Origin: QHXW01 sp035297145 | GTDB taxonomy: Bacteria; Acidobacteriota; Terriglobia; Bryobacterales; Bryobacteraceae | NCBI GenBank assembly: GCA_035297145.1 | Contig: DATGZN010000063.1 | Span: 186,001 to 250,000 of the forward strand | Direction: 5' to 3' | Length of the DNA stretch: 64,000 nt | Shown: piece after piece, positions 41,553 to 51,168 of the stretch | Numbering within the stretch: the stretch's first letter is position 1 | Layout of the letters: every line of letters starts with the position of its first letter | Program-made: the position numbers and the translations under genes | Notes under the pieces: model-generated | Seen by the model: only the letters and a program-made list of their open reading frames with translations | What the model was told of the DNA's origin: nothing | Database searches by the model: none

Positions 41553-43964
41553 TTATTGCGCAGCCGACCAGTAGCCACGCTTCGCGTTGACTACCGCCTT
41601 TTTGTCGCGCACCTGAACCGCGATCTTGCGGAACTTACCGTCTTGGGCCTCATTGGTCGAGACGTAAGCCAGCGTGTAGTACTCACGTCCGTCGGCAAAC
41701 GCTCTCTGCAAGCCGGTAAACAGGTCGTTGCTGTTCTTAAAGGCTGTGCCGCCGGTGGCCGCGGCGATCTCCGAAAGCGTGAGCCCCTCGTCCGTCGCGA
41801 TGTCGTCCCATTCGCGGGCAACTTCTCGTACGTATCCACCGCGTGACGCGTCCATTCCTGAAGAGGTGTACAGGCCGCGCGAGTCGATCGTGTAGATGGT
41901 CACGTTGGCCTTTACTGCCTGCCTGAAGATCGGTTCCATGACGTCGTGCATACTTTCGAATTTGCGCGTGGAGCGGAATTCCGGGAAGTATGCTTCGAGA
42001 AGCCCGAACGGGATTCGGCCGGGAGCCAACAAGATACCATCGGAGATCAAAACCATCGTCCGCCGCCCGCTATCGCGCCCCAATTGTTCGACCACGGAAC
42101 GGAGTTGAGCCAGAAAGTCCGTGGTCCGGGACCTCTCCCGTTCTGCATAGGCATCTGTTTGGGGCGGCAGCGCTTGTTTTTCAATCTGGCATGCAGGCTC
42201 ATGCGCGTCGCACGCGGCTCGCACCCGTTGCAGGTCCTGCTCAAAGCCGGAGACATCAAATTGCGCCGAACCGTTCGGCCCGCGAAGAAATAGATTGCGG
42301 AACATAGGCCCGTCGAGCGTCTCCAGAACCTTCGCCGGGTCGGAAGTGGCGTCTTGGATAAGCTCCATGCTCCTCCCCAGTGCGATCACCACGTATCGCG
42401 AGTCGCCCGCCTCCTCCTGCTGAAACAGTTTCTGTAGCGCGCCTCGGACATGCACGGAGTCGGCAAAGGAAGTGTGCACCGTATCCAGGCAGATCACGTA
42501 GGTGTGCCGCGCTGGCAAAGGCTTTGGCGATTCGACCGCGGCGGGGGTAGGCTGTACTGGCTCCGCCTTCGAAATTGCGGGAGCGGCGGGAGTCGTGACA
42601 TCCGCCCGTTCACTCGAGAATGCCGTGATCTTCTGCTCGACGCCATCTTCGAAAACCTTGAAATCGGTCTGCGCCAGCCCGGTCACATGATGCCCTTGCT
42701 TATCGGTCACTACTACCGGAACCAGCACTTGCCGCACATCCACTTTGATGGTCACCTCGCCCGCCGTGGGCGCGTCCTTCGCGACTCTTTGATCCGCCGG
42801 CGATCTCGTCGCTGCGTCGAGATTGGCGCGTATTTTGACGTTCCCAGGCTCCAGGCGTAGCGCCTCTTGCAGCTCCGCTACCGCTCCCGGCTGATCTCCT
42901 CTTTTCAGAAGCACCGCACCCAGGCCGTCGTGGGCGGCCGCGAGATTCGGAGCGCGCTTCACTGTTTCGCGAAACTGAGTCTCCGCGCCTGCCCAATCGT
43001 GCGTCTCGTGGCACGCCAATCCCAGGTAGTAGCCGGGCTCAACCCGTTCCGGCAGTTGCCCGGCCGCCGCCCGCAAAGGCGCCACCGCGTACTCCGGCTT
43101 TCCTGCCTCTAGCGCCGCAACTCCCTTGAGCAGCATCTCAAACGCGTCGTCTTCCATCCCGGTTGGCCCATCCGCCTTACCGATATCATTGTTTTTGTCC
43201 GCTCGATAATCGGAAAACCGGTGAATGGTATGCGCCTCGCCGGTGGCAAACCGTGCGTGTACCGTTGCGCGTGATGGCAGCCACAGCGTAGTTGCGAGCG
43301 CCGAAAAATTCACCGGAACGAAGCGGACATCGCGGGTGAAGCTATCGAATTTCCCTCCATTGGGATGATTCAAAACGTCTGTTCGAAAACGCAAAATTCG
43401 TTTGGTTGCCTCATCCAGCCACACGAGACCTTCTCTCGTCCCGTCCTTCTCAATGAATGCCACCACAAGACTCGGCCTGCCGCCTTCCGTAATCCGCCCC
43501 AGATACCGGAAGCGTGCCTGCTCCTGATTCTCCGGTAGCACATCGCCGAGCATTTCCACGAAAGGCCCCGCGATCAAAAAGGCGCTCCTGGCATTCGGCT
43601 GCGCCGCATCCGGGCCTTGTGTCTGCCTGCGCGACTCAGCGAAAGGACGCGCTTGCAGCACATATCGGAACCGATCGCGATGCTCTTTCCACATCAGGTG
43701 GGCGCTATCGAAGCGCGTCTCGTGCACCTCTTCGGCCATCGAGAGGTTTACGGCCTTCGCGAATACGCTCTCTAACTGCTCACCCGCTGTGCGCAGCAGC
43801 GCGTCTAAAGTGCTCTGGTCGGAGTCAAACGAAAGCGCGCTTAATTCAGGCGCCGCTTTGATGAGATCTGCCTGGCTGCTATCGACGTAGGGCTGGCGGG
43901 GCGCCGCCCAAGCGCACGCTGCCAGGGCCATACTCGCCATCGAAAGCCGGGGCAGTATGTGCAT
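41553..43964 (-). CDS. Secreted VWFA-related (acidobacterial) protein with TPR repeats
   Basis: An 803-residue exported protein (signal peptide MHILPRLSMASMALAACAWAAP). Residues about 260-370 contain TPR-like repeats (AVAPLRAAAGQLPERVEPGYYLGLACHETHDWAGAETQFRETVKRAPNLAAAHDGLGAVL). The second half is the acidobacterial VWFA-related domain: VRQVLVPVVVTDKQGHHVTGLAQTDFKVFEDGVEQKITAF followed by a von Willebrand A-like fold with DTVHTSF and GRRTMVLISDGIL. ATG 43964 is used; the frame is open to 44147. Probably a surface or periplasmic protein. Confidence 0.9.
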   Translation of the reverse strand: MHILPRLSMASMALAACAWAAPRQPYVDSSQADLIKAAPELSALSFDSDQSTLDALLRTAGEQLESVFAKAVNLSMAEEVHETRFDSAHLMWKEHRDRFRYVLQARPFAESRRQTQGPDAAQPNARSAFLIAGPFVEMLGDVLPENQEQARFRYLGRITEGGRPSLVVAFIEKDGTREGLVWLDEATKRILRFRTDVLNHPNGGKFDSFTRDVRFVPVNFSALATTLWLPSRATVHARFATGEAHTIHRFSDYRADKNNDIGKADGPTGMEDDAFEMLLKGVAALEAGKPEYAVAPLRAAAGQLPERVEPGYYLGLACHETHDWAGAETQFRETVKRAPNLAAAHDGLGAVLLKRGDQPGAVAELQEALRLEPGNVKIRANLDAATRSPADQRVAKDAPTAGEVTIKVDVRQVLVPVVVTDKQGHHVTGLAQTDFKVFEDGVEQKITAFSSERADVTTPAAPAISKAEPVQPTPAAVESPKPLPARHTYVICLDTVHTSFADSVHVRGALQKLFQQEEAGDSRYVVIALGRSMELIQDATSDPAKVLETLDGPMFRNLFLRGPNGSAQFDVSGFEQDLQRVRAACDAHEPACQIEKQALPPQTDAYAERERSRTTDFLAQLRSVVEQLGRDSGRRTMVLISDGILLAPGRIPFGLLEAYFPEFRSTRKFESMHDVMEPIFRQAVKANVTIYTIDSRGLYTSSGMDASRGGYVREVAREWDDIATDEGLTLSEIAAATGGTAFKNSNDLFTGLQRAFADGREYYTLAYVSTNEAQDGKFRKIAVQVRDKKAVVNAKRGYWSAAQ

Positions 43965-44090
43965 CACACTCTTACAGAATTCTACAACTAGATGCGGAGA
44001 ATCACTCGTGGGGAAGTGGGCTAATTCTGCGTTGATCGATGGCGCGGGACGTCGATCGACCGATGTAGCGCAGGGACACGCGCCATTTGC

Positions 44091-44175
44091 GGGTACCTGC
44101 GGCCTTTCCGGTTCGTCACGCCGAAAAAGCCGCGGGTATCCCGCCAACCCCGCGGTATCCCCGCGCTACAGGGAT
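44091..44175 (+). repeat. Dispersed intergenic repeat, copy B
   Basis: Similar to the minus strand of 14251-14349 (copy A): ACCTGCGGCCTTT, AAAGCCGC, CCGCGGTA and CCCCGCGCTACAGG appear in the same order. It lies in the 260-base gap between the histidine kinase gene and the VWFA-related gene. Confidence 0.7.
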
Positions 44176-44224
44176 AGGCGTTTCATTCGGAACAGTGTCG
44201 CCAGTGACAAGACCGCCACCGAAC

Positions 44225-45448
44225 TCAGGAATTGGCGAGTTGAAAGTCCGGCTGCGGCCCGCAGCCCTGAAGTGCTTGAGGCAGTTTGAAGCTTGCCGTG
44301 AAGTGGAAGGCGCTGCCCGAGCCGAGCTTGCTCTCGACCCAGATTTTTCCGCCCATCAGGGCCACGAGCTGGGCCGAAATGGTCAAGCCCAAACCGGTAC
44401 CCCCGTACTCACGCGCGGTGGAGGAATCGGCCTGCCGAAACGCTTCGAAGATGGAACCGATTCTATCCGGTGGAATGCCAGGCCCGGTATCGGAGACCGA
44501 GAAATGCATAGTAACGGTGCCGCTCTGGAGTTCTTGCAAGCCAACCGACAACCCGACCGATCCCGCGCGCGTGAACTTGATGGCGTTGTTCAGCAGGTTC
44601 AGCAGAATCTGGCGGAGGCGCAGAGGATCGCCGGTCACCTTGTCGGGAAGATCGGGCGCGACGCCCGCGGAAAGATGGAGGCCCTTCTGCCCGGCGTTAA
44701 TCGCCAATGTGGCAACGGCGTCGCGGACACAATCGCGAAGTGAGAACTCGATGGGGCTCAGCTCCAGGCGGCCCGCCTCGATCTTCGACAAGTCGAGGAT
44801 ATCGTTGAGCAACTCCAGAAGCGACTTGGCCGCATGCCTCGCGTCGCCGAGAAGCTCGCACTGCTCCGGGGAAAGCTGCGTATCGAGAACCAGGTCGATC
44901 ATTCCCAGAATGCCGTTCATGGGCGTCCGGATCTCGTGACTCATGTTGGCGAGCTGACAACTCTTCGCACGGTTGGCCGCTTCGGCTTGGGCTTTGGCTC
45001 TCTTCAGAGCTTCTTCACTCCGACGGTGGAAGCGCCGCTCGGCCAGCATGGTTGCTGCTTCCTCGGTCAGGATGCGAATCTGCTCGGCTTGATCGGGCGC
45101 CACGGCGCCATCGTTGTAGATGAGCAGCCGCCCCTCTGTGCGGCCTTCAACGGAAATTGTCAACGCCAGATCGGAGCTCCCGAGCACCGGCGCAGAATCT
45201 TCGATTTCCATCGGGACGTCTTCCTCGTCGCGCGCCAGCGAAGGGGCCGAGACAACCGTGCGGACGACGGAATCCACGCACTGGCAGTACCACACGCGGC
45301 GAAAGCCATAGTGAGCGATGAGGTCCGCGAGCAGGGTCTGCCAAAGCATCTCTTCGGAAGCTTCCGGATCGACGCCGCGCAGCCCCATCAACGCGCACTG
45401 GAAGGCAACCAGAGCCGAGAGCCGCTGCTGCAGGTCTGTGTAACTCAC
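44225..45448 (-). CDS. Histidine kinase (GAF-like, HisKA, HATPase)
   Basis: A 407-residue soluble sensor kinase. Residues 1-140 form a GAF-like sensory region; a coiled linker leads to HisKA with His171 in NMSHEIRTPMNGILGMIDLVLD, then the ATPase domain with NLLNNAIKFT, DTGPGIPP and GGTGLGLTISAQLVALMGG. No receiver domain follows, so its response regulator must be encoded elsewhere. GTG 45448 overlaps the GGDEF gene's stop by four bases; both are cotranscribed. Confidence 0.92.
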   Translation of the reverse strand: MSYTDLQQRLSALVAFQCALMGLRGVDPEASEEMLWQTLLADLIAHYGFRRVWYCQCVDSVVRTVVSAPSLARDEEDVPMEIEDSAPVLGSSDLALTISVEGRTEGRLLIYNDGAVAPDQAEQIRILTEEAATMLAERRFHRRSEEALKRAKAQAEAANRAKSCQLANMSHEIRTPMNGILGMIDLVLDTQLSPEQCELLGDARHAAKSLLELLNDILDLSKIEAGRLELSPIEFSLRDCVRDAVATLAINAGQKGLHLSAGVAPDLPDKVTGDPLRLRQILLNLLNNAIKFTRAGSVGLSVGLQELQSGTVTMHFSVSDTGPGIPPDRIGSIFEAFRQADSSTAREYGGTGLGLTISAQLVALMGGKIWVESKLGSGSAFHFTASFKLPQALQGCGPQPDFQLANS

Positions 45449-46470
45449 ACCCGCGCCGCCTCGCGGCTCTGCTCGAGGGCCTCTCGCGCATGCCGGTACG
45501 ACTGGCCGATGGTTTCGCCGCGGGTATAGGGATGAACGCCGAAAGCAACTTGCGCGCGCAAAGCCACCTTCGTGCCGCATTTCACGGCAAAGTAAGTGTT
45601 ACTGGCGAAGGCCGAACAGATGGTCCGGCATTGAACGGCGGCCACGGATGCCTGGCCTTCCAGGATCACGAGAAACTCATCCGCCGCCCAGCGGAACAGG
45701 CCCGCCTCTTCGCCGAACTTGGCGCGCAACATGTGCGTGAGGGCTTGCAGCAGCTTGTCGCCGAACAGGGAACCTTCCTCCTCATTGATCTTCCGGAAGC
45801 CTTCGATGTCGAACAGCAAAAGGCTGATGGGACGCTCGCTCGAAGCCGACTTTTGTAAGTGCACCTCGGCGGCGCGACGGCCTCCTAAGCCGGTCAGGCG
45901 GTCGGTGCCGGAATCTTTCCGGGCGGTTTCCAGGCGCTGCTCGAAGGCGGAAACATCCGCCTCGAACCGCCGGACCGCATCCTCACTGTCGCGGCGCATC
46001 TCCTCCACCGTTTCGCGCAGCGAATGCACGTCATCCTTCAGACGCCGGCGGAGTTCCTGCACGTCCTCGACCCGCGAGAGCGCTTCGAGACCGTCGGCCA
46101 AACTGGCTAGAGTGGAATTCTGGCGTTCGCCGTCGCATTTGATGCCGCCAATGGCTTTCGCAACCATAGCGACGATGTCTTTGACCGCAACGTCGCGCTC
46201 CTCGAAGGCGGCTTGGTTGGCGGCACATATCTGGTCGATCTGCTGGAGCGAAAGATCGCGAGCGCTCAGAATGGCGGCAAGCGGGGGACGGGACTTCAGT
46301 TTGGCGGCCGCTTGTTCGATGGTCTGCCCGCACCGGGCGAACAGTTCCGGATCAGCCGGAAGAGCGGTCTTGGGAATGGTAGCGCCCACGTCGAGGAACG
46401 CTTGCAATAGCGCCGTGAAACGGTCGGCGAGCTGCTGGGATTCGTCGATTTCTTTGCGAATCGAGATCAA
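45445..46470 (-). CDS. Diguanylate cyclase-like GGDEF protein with degenerate motif
   Basis: A 341-residue protein with a coiled-coil first half (about 60-185) and a GGDEF domain from 188 (SGTDRLTGLGGRRAAEVHL...LLLFDIEGFRKINEEEGSLFGDKLL). The active-site motif reads Ala262-Ala-Asp-Glu-Phe266, so both glycines of GGDEF are replaced and no RxxD inhibitory site precedes it. Diguanylate cyclase activity is uncertain; it may be a nucleotide sensor. It is first of a two-gene operon with the histidine kinase. Confidence 0.9.
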   Translation of the reverse strand: MISIRKEIDESQQLADRFTALLQAFLDVGATIPKTALPADPELFARCGQTIEQAAAKLKSRPPLAAILSARDLSLQQIDQICAANQAAFEERDVAVKDIVAMVAKAIGGIKCDGERQNSTLASLADGLEALSRVEDVQELRRRLKDDVHSLRETVEEMRRDSEDAVRRFEADVSAFEQRLETARKDSGTDRLTGLGGRRAAEVHLQKSASSERPISLLLFDIEGFRKINEEEGSLFGDKLLQALTHMLRAKFGEEAGLFRWAADEFLVILEGQASVAAVQCRTICSAFASNTYFAVKCGTKVALRAQVAFGVHPYTRGETIGQSYRHAREALEQSREAARV

Positions 46471-46740
46471 GATTCTCTCCCAATCTTTCCAGGTGTGTTA
46501 TGGGATGGCGACCAGTCTTTCTGACTCACGACAAAGGAGATCCAGCGGCCCGGTAACGACCTACGGCGGGATACCATACCCCTTCTCAATTCTAGAACCC
46601 GAGTTCCAGCAGAGTACATATGCCTTTGGTTAGGCTCCGGATGTAATCCGGCGGCAATTGTGAAATCTTAAGCGCCATTTTCCCGAGGCGCGCCGCCGAG
46701 GTATACTCAGCTAGTCTCGCCGTGTTCGGAGGATCTTAAT

Positions 46741-49700
46741 ATGTTCCGGCGTCATTCATATGGCTATTTCTTCGTACTTTTCCAGATAATTGCCGGTATT
46801 GGCAGCGCGCAAACCACTCCTGTCCGCCCTCGAGTTACAGAGGCCGTGGACGAATCTCGCCTGATTACGTTGCAGGGAAACACGCATCCGATGGCGCTCC
46901 CGGAATTCGATCGCGGCCCGGCGCCGGCAGCACTTCCGATGGAACGGATGCAACTAGTGCTGACGCGCAGCCCCGAGCAACAGACGGCGCTCCACGCATT
47001 GCTCGACGCGCAGCAGGATAACTCCTCGGCCAGCTTTCACAAGTGGCTGACTCCGGAGGTGTTCGGCCGCCAGTTCGGCCCGGCGGATCAGGACGTGCAA
47101 GTGGTCTCATCGTGGTTGCAGTCACACGGGTTTCAAGTGCATCACATCGCCAAAGGGCGAACCGTGATTGAGTTTTCCGGCACGGCGGAATTGGTGCGCA
47201 ATGCCTTCCACACCGAGATCCACAAATTTGTCGTAAACGGCGAGGAACACTGGGCCAACTCGACCGACCCGCGGATTCCCGAAGCCTTGGCTCCGGTGGT
47301 AGCGGGAGTCGCTACACTGCATAACTTCAAGGCAAAGCCACTGTATCGTTTCTCCGACAAGTGGCCCACGGCGGCGAGGAAAGGAGGACACTACTGGCCG
47401 GAATATAACGCAGACTTTGGCCGCGCGCTGGCGCCAGCCGACTTCGCTACTATCTACAACATCAAACCGGTCTATAAGGCCGGCCTTGACGGAACTGGAG
47501 TGACTATTGGTGTGGTGGGCGCGGCGCCCATACTGATGCAGGATATTGCGGATTTTCGTAAAGTTTTCGATTTGCCGAAGAATCCGCCCCAGGTGGTCGT
47601 CAACGGAACCACGCCCGATTATTTTCAGCAGGAGTTAGACCTGGCGGGTCCTGACCTGGAGGGGACGCTGGACATCAGTTGGGCCGGAGCGATCGCTCCG
47701 AACGCCACGGTTAAGTTCATCCTGGCGCCGGACACTGACACTACAGATGGCTTGTCGCTATCCGAGGAGTTCGCCGTCGATAACAATGATGTGGACATTC
47801 TGACGGAGAGCTTCTACCGCTGCGAGAGTGAGACATCCTCGACTTTCGCGCAGATGATCGGCGCGCTGAGGGAGCAGGCGGCTGCCCAGGGTATCACGTG
47901 GATGGTGGGCTCAGGCGACGCGGGCCCTTACGTATGCTTCAATAATGTCGACACACCGCCTGGGCCGCTCACAGTGAACATCCTGGCTGCTTCTCCGTAT
48001 GTGGTCGCGGTCGGCGGAACGGAATTCACCAGCAACAGCATTATCGGCACCACCTATTTCTCGTCGGCGAACAACTCGAAAACGCTGGGTTCCGCCATTG
48101 CGTATCCCCCGGAAGACGTTTGGAATGATAGCTGCAGCGCTGCCAAGTGCGGTGCCAATAACGTTTCCGCGGCCTCCTCTAGTGGTGGGGTCAGCAAGGT
48201 TTTCACCAAGCCCTCGTGGCAATCCGGCGTAACGGGAATCCCCGCCGACCGAGCCCGCGACATTCCGGACATATCGTTGACGGCGTCGGCACAAAATGCA
48301 CCCTACTTAATCTGCCTGGGCCAGACGTGCGAGGGCACGATCACATCTAACAGCTTCACGCCGATCGGCGGTACATCAGCCGGGACGCCCTCATTTGCGG
48401 GCATCATGGCGCTGGTGGATCAGAAGATGAAATCGCGGCAGGGGGCGGTGAACTACGTGCTCTATCACCTGGCGGCAACGCAGCAGTACAGCAAGTGCAA
48501 CGGCTCGAGTACTACCAAGGCGCCCGACAGCTCTTGCATCTTCTACGACATCACTTCCGGTGACAGCTCCGTACCGGGCGAGCCGAACTACGGAAAATCG
48601 AACGCGAAATTTCCGGCGGGAGTGGGCTACGACCTGGCGACCGGATTGGGGTCTCTGAATGTCGCCAATCTGGTGAACAACTGGGGTTCGGTCAGCTTCA
48701 ATGCGACGAGCACCACCATGACGATCAGTCCCGGTACGATCCCCCACGGCACCCAGGCCAATGTGCAGGCCTCCGTCGCGCCGCAGAACGGAAGCGGCAC
48801 ACCCACGGGAAGCGTATCCGTTGAGGCGGCGAGTGGCACGGGGTATGGAGTCTTTCCGCTCACTAATGGGTCGGTGGCTTCCACCTTGGCCGCGCTCCCC
48901 GGCGGCACGTACATGGTGCACGGTCACTACTCGGGCGATTCGGCATTTGCTCCAAGCGATTCCGGGGCAGTCCCGATGACGGTTTCCCCTGAAGCCAGCA
49001 CGGTCACTGCCGGAGCATTGTATGTTTTTGATATTCCGTATGCATTTTATACAGGTGGACCATACGGGAACGTCTCGGTGGCGCTGAGCGCGCGCGTGGC
49101 CGGGGCGAGCGGACAGGGAACAGCCACGGGCAAAGTCACTTTCACTGACAACGGCAACCAGCTCAAAGGAGGCACAGGTCTGCTCAACACGGAGTCCGAA
49201 GCCATCACCTTCAATACGAACTTCGTATTTCCCGTGGGCCAGCATTCCATTGTGGCGAGCTACGCCGGAGATGCCAGCTTCCAACCGGGCGTTTCGCAGC
49301 CCGTGAACATCACCATCACTCCCGCACAAACCACGACGACGGTGCAGCCCAGTGTCGGACAGGCGGAATCAGGCAAGCAAGTGACTCTCATGGCTATTGT
49401 CGAAGCGGGAAACGCCCAACTTGCTGGCTCGTTTGGCGCTCTGGAAACCGGCAGTGTGACTTTTTTCCTCAACGGCAAAGCAATCGGAACACGGTTCGTG
49501 AGCGCGAATAGTGATTTTAATACGGGTCTCCAGAACGCGGTTGCGCTGTTGCACACAGCCACGCTTCCGCAAGGGAATAACACGATTACCGCGACATACA
49601 GCGGGGACAGCAACTACCTCGCATCGAGTTCGCAGCCTGTCACCGTGACGGTAAAATCGCAAGTTCCGGCCTGCCAGGTGACCAACTTTACGGCGGACCC

Positions 49701-50238
49701 CAATCCCATTACTTTGTACGATCCGCCCAATGCTACGACGATCTCTGTCGCGGCAAAGTGCCAGTTTGATGTGCGCACTGGCAGTCCCAGCGGTTCGCTC
49801 ATCGGCAGCGGCAGTGGAACGTTTTCGGGGACGGCCCAAGTGAGCAGTAACACGACGTTCTATCTGCAGCAATCTGGAAACACCACGGCGCAGGGCACGC
49901 TGCAGAAGTTGGCGGTTGGCGTACAAACCGGCACTCTACCTTGTATGGTTCTGACCTTCGGGGCCACGCCGAGTCCCATCGTTGCTTCCACACTGACCGG
50001 AAGCACCACTATCACGGCGGTTGCTACCTGCAACTTTGATATCCGCGCTAACGCTCCGAACGGCAATCGGATCGCTACCGGCCAGTTCGATTCTTTCTTT
50101 GTCCTGTACCAGGCCGTTCAACCGACCGGTGACACGGTAACCAACGGAATGAAGTTCTTCCTGCAACAGCAGGGGAACACCACGCCGAAAGGGACGCTGG
50201 CAACTCTGACTGTTCCTGTGGTGGCGTCGGAGCCATAA
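46741..50238 (+). CDS. Sedolisin/kumamolisin-type S53 serine peptidase with Ig-like C-terminal repeats
   Basis: A 1165-residue exported peptidase: signal peptide (1-23), activation prodomain (about 40-200, YRFSDKWPT boundary), and S53 catalytic domain with Glu307 and Asp311 in LEGTLDISW, oxyanion Asp393 in GSGDAGPYVCF and catalytic Ser546 in GGTSAGTPSFAG, followed by about four Ig-like bacterial repeats of 90-100 residues (SVSVEAASGTGYGVFPLTNG, QTTTTVQPSVGQAESGKQVTL and others). These acid-active proteases are common in acidobacteria. A GGAGG site precedes ATG 46741; TATACT at 46702-46707 may be its -10. Confidence 0.93.
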   Translation: MFRRHSYGYFFVLFQIIAGIGSAQTTPVRPRVTEAVDESRLITLQGNTHPMALPEFDRGPAPAALPMERMQLVLTRSPEQQTALHALLDAQQDNSSASFHKWLTPEVFGRQFGPADQDVQVVSSWLQSHGFQVHHIAKGRTVIEFSGTAELVRNAFHTEIHKFVVNGEEHWANSTDPRIPEALAPVVAGVATLHNFKAKPLYRFSDKWPTAARKGGHYWPEYNADFGRALAPADFATIYNIKPVYKAGLDGTGVTIGVVGAAPILMQDIADFRKVFDLPKNPPQVVVNGTTPDYFQQELDLAGPDLEGTLDISWAGAIAPNATVKFILAPDTDTTDGLSLSEEFAVDNNDVDILTESFYRCESETSSTFAQMIGALREQAAAQGITWMVGSGDAGPYVCFNNVDTPPGPLTVNILAASPYVVAVGGTEFTSNSIIGTTYFSSANNSKTLGSAIAYPPEDVWNDSCSAAKCGANNVSAASSSGGVSKVFTKPSWQSGVTGIPADRARDIPDISLTASAQNAPYLICLGQTCEGTITSNSFTPIGGTSAGTPSFAGIMALVDQKMKSRQGAVNYVLYHLAATQQYSKCNGSSTTKAPDSSCIFYDITSGDSSVPGEPNYGKSNAKFPAGVGYDLATGLGSLNVANLVNNWGSVSFNATSTTMTISPGTIPHGTQANVQASVAPQNGSGTPTGSVSVEAASGTGYGVFPLTNGSVASTLAALPGGTYMVHGHYSGDSAFAPSDSGAVPMTVSPEASTVTAGALYVFDIPYAFYTGGPYGNVSVALSARVAGASGQGTATGKVTFTDNGNQLKGGTGLLNTESEAITFNTNFVFPVGQHSIVASYAGDASFQPGVSQPVNITITPAQTTTTVQPSVGQAESGKQVTLMAIVEAGNAQLAGSFGALETGSVTFFLNGKAIGTRFVSANSDFNTGLQNAVALLHTATLPQGNNTITATYSGDSNYLASSSQPVTVTVKSQVPACQVTNFTADPNPITLYDPPNATTISVAAKCQFDVRTGSPSGSLIGSGSGTFSGTAQVSSNTTFYLQQSGNTTAQGTLQKLAVGVQTGTLPCMVLTFGATPSPIVASTLTGSTTITAVATCNFDIRANAPNGNRIATGQFDSFFVLYQAVQPTGDTVTNGMKFFLQQQGNTTPKGTLATLTVPVVASEP

Positions 50239-50333
50239 TCGCGTCGGCCCGCATCCGCTGTGTTCGCAACCAGTTTCCGCGAGCGCTCGCAGGCCTGTGC
50301 TACCATGCAAACTGAACCTGCCAGAGCCTCGAC

Positions 50334-50426
<93 letters not shown>

Positions 50427-50446
50427 GAATTTCCTGACCGTAAGAT

Positions 50447-51097
50447 TTAGCTGCTAAACAGGCGAATCATCTTTTCGAGGGACTGTTCCACGTGTGCCGC
50501 CATGGCCTTGCGCGCCTCGGCCGGCTTGCGCTGTTCGATAGCGCGAATGATTTCCCGGTGGCCGATCCAGCCGGGCACGGTCTGTGTGCAAAGCGTATCC
50601 AGACGGCGCACGTAACCGAGCGCCAGCCGGAGCTGATCGATGACGCGTTGGTTCCCGGCAATTTCGGATAGTCGCACGTGGAACGCTTCATTGGCGATCA
50701 GGATCTTGTGCAGATTCGCGTGGCCATTGCTCTCCACCGCGACGATGTTCTTTAGCTGCGTCACGCACTCAGGCGTGGCGGACTGCGCTACCTTCTCGGC
50801 CGAAAAGCATTCCAACAATTTACGGAATTCGTACAGCTCGACGATGTCCCGCACGGAGATCGGCTTGACGAGGTAGCCTTTGCGCGGGATGAGAGACAAC
50901 CACTTATCCTGTGCGAGCCGGCTGCACGCCTCGCGGACGGGTGTGCGGCTGGTTTTGCATTTTTCAGCCAGCAGGGCATCTGAGAGGAACTCGCCAGGCG
51001 GGAGTTGCGCGGTGATCAGCCACTCTCGCAGCAGACGATAGACACGCTCGACCTCGCCCTCCACTTGACTGTCGGCTTTGGAATTCGCAATGGCCAT
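50447..51097 (-). CDS. GntR-family regulator with FCD domain
   Basis: A 216-residue regulator: GntR winged helix (about 15-75: VYRLLREWLITAQLPPGEFLSDALLAEKCKTSRTPVREACSRLAQDKWLSLIPRKGYLV) and an all-helical FCD ligand domain (80-205, LYEFRKLLECFSAEKVAQSA...NEAFHVRLSEIAGN...GHREIIRAIEQRKPAEARKAMAAHV). It is divergent from the nine-gene operon and a pair of inverted repeats lies between them, so it is the probable regulator of that operon. ATG 51097 is chosen; the frame is open to 51169. Confidence 0.9.
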   Translation of the reverse strand: MAIANSKADSQVEGEVERVYRLLREWLITAQLPPGEFLSDALLAEKCKTSRTPVREACSRLAQDKWLSLIPRKGYLVKPISVRDIVELYEFRKLLECFSAEKVAQSATPECVTQLKNIVAVESNGHANLHKILIANEAFHVRLSEIAGNQRVIDQLRLALGYVRRLDTLCTQTVPGWIGHREIIRAIEQRKPAEARKAMAAHVEQSLEKMIRLFSS

Positions 51098-51133
51098 TCT
51101 GACGATCGCCGGGCGCTTGCCTGAGCGCCCAGC

Positions 51134-51157
51134 ATACTGGTAGTATACTGCGAGTAT
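51134..51157. promoter_or_regulatory. Pair of operator-like inverted repeats upstream of the N-methylglutamate operon
   Basis: ATACT-GGT-AGTAT (51134-51146) and ATACT-GCG-AGTAT (51145-51157) are two perfect 13-base inverted repeats whose centres are 11 bases apart, one helical turn. They share two bases and contain a TATACT. A separate hairpin GGGCGCT/AGCGCCC lies at 51111-51130. They sit between the GntR gene (starting at 51097) and the operon start (51169). Confidence 0.65.
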
Positions 51158-51168
51158 CCCAGAAGCCA

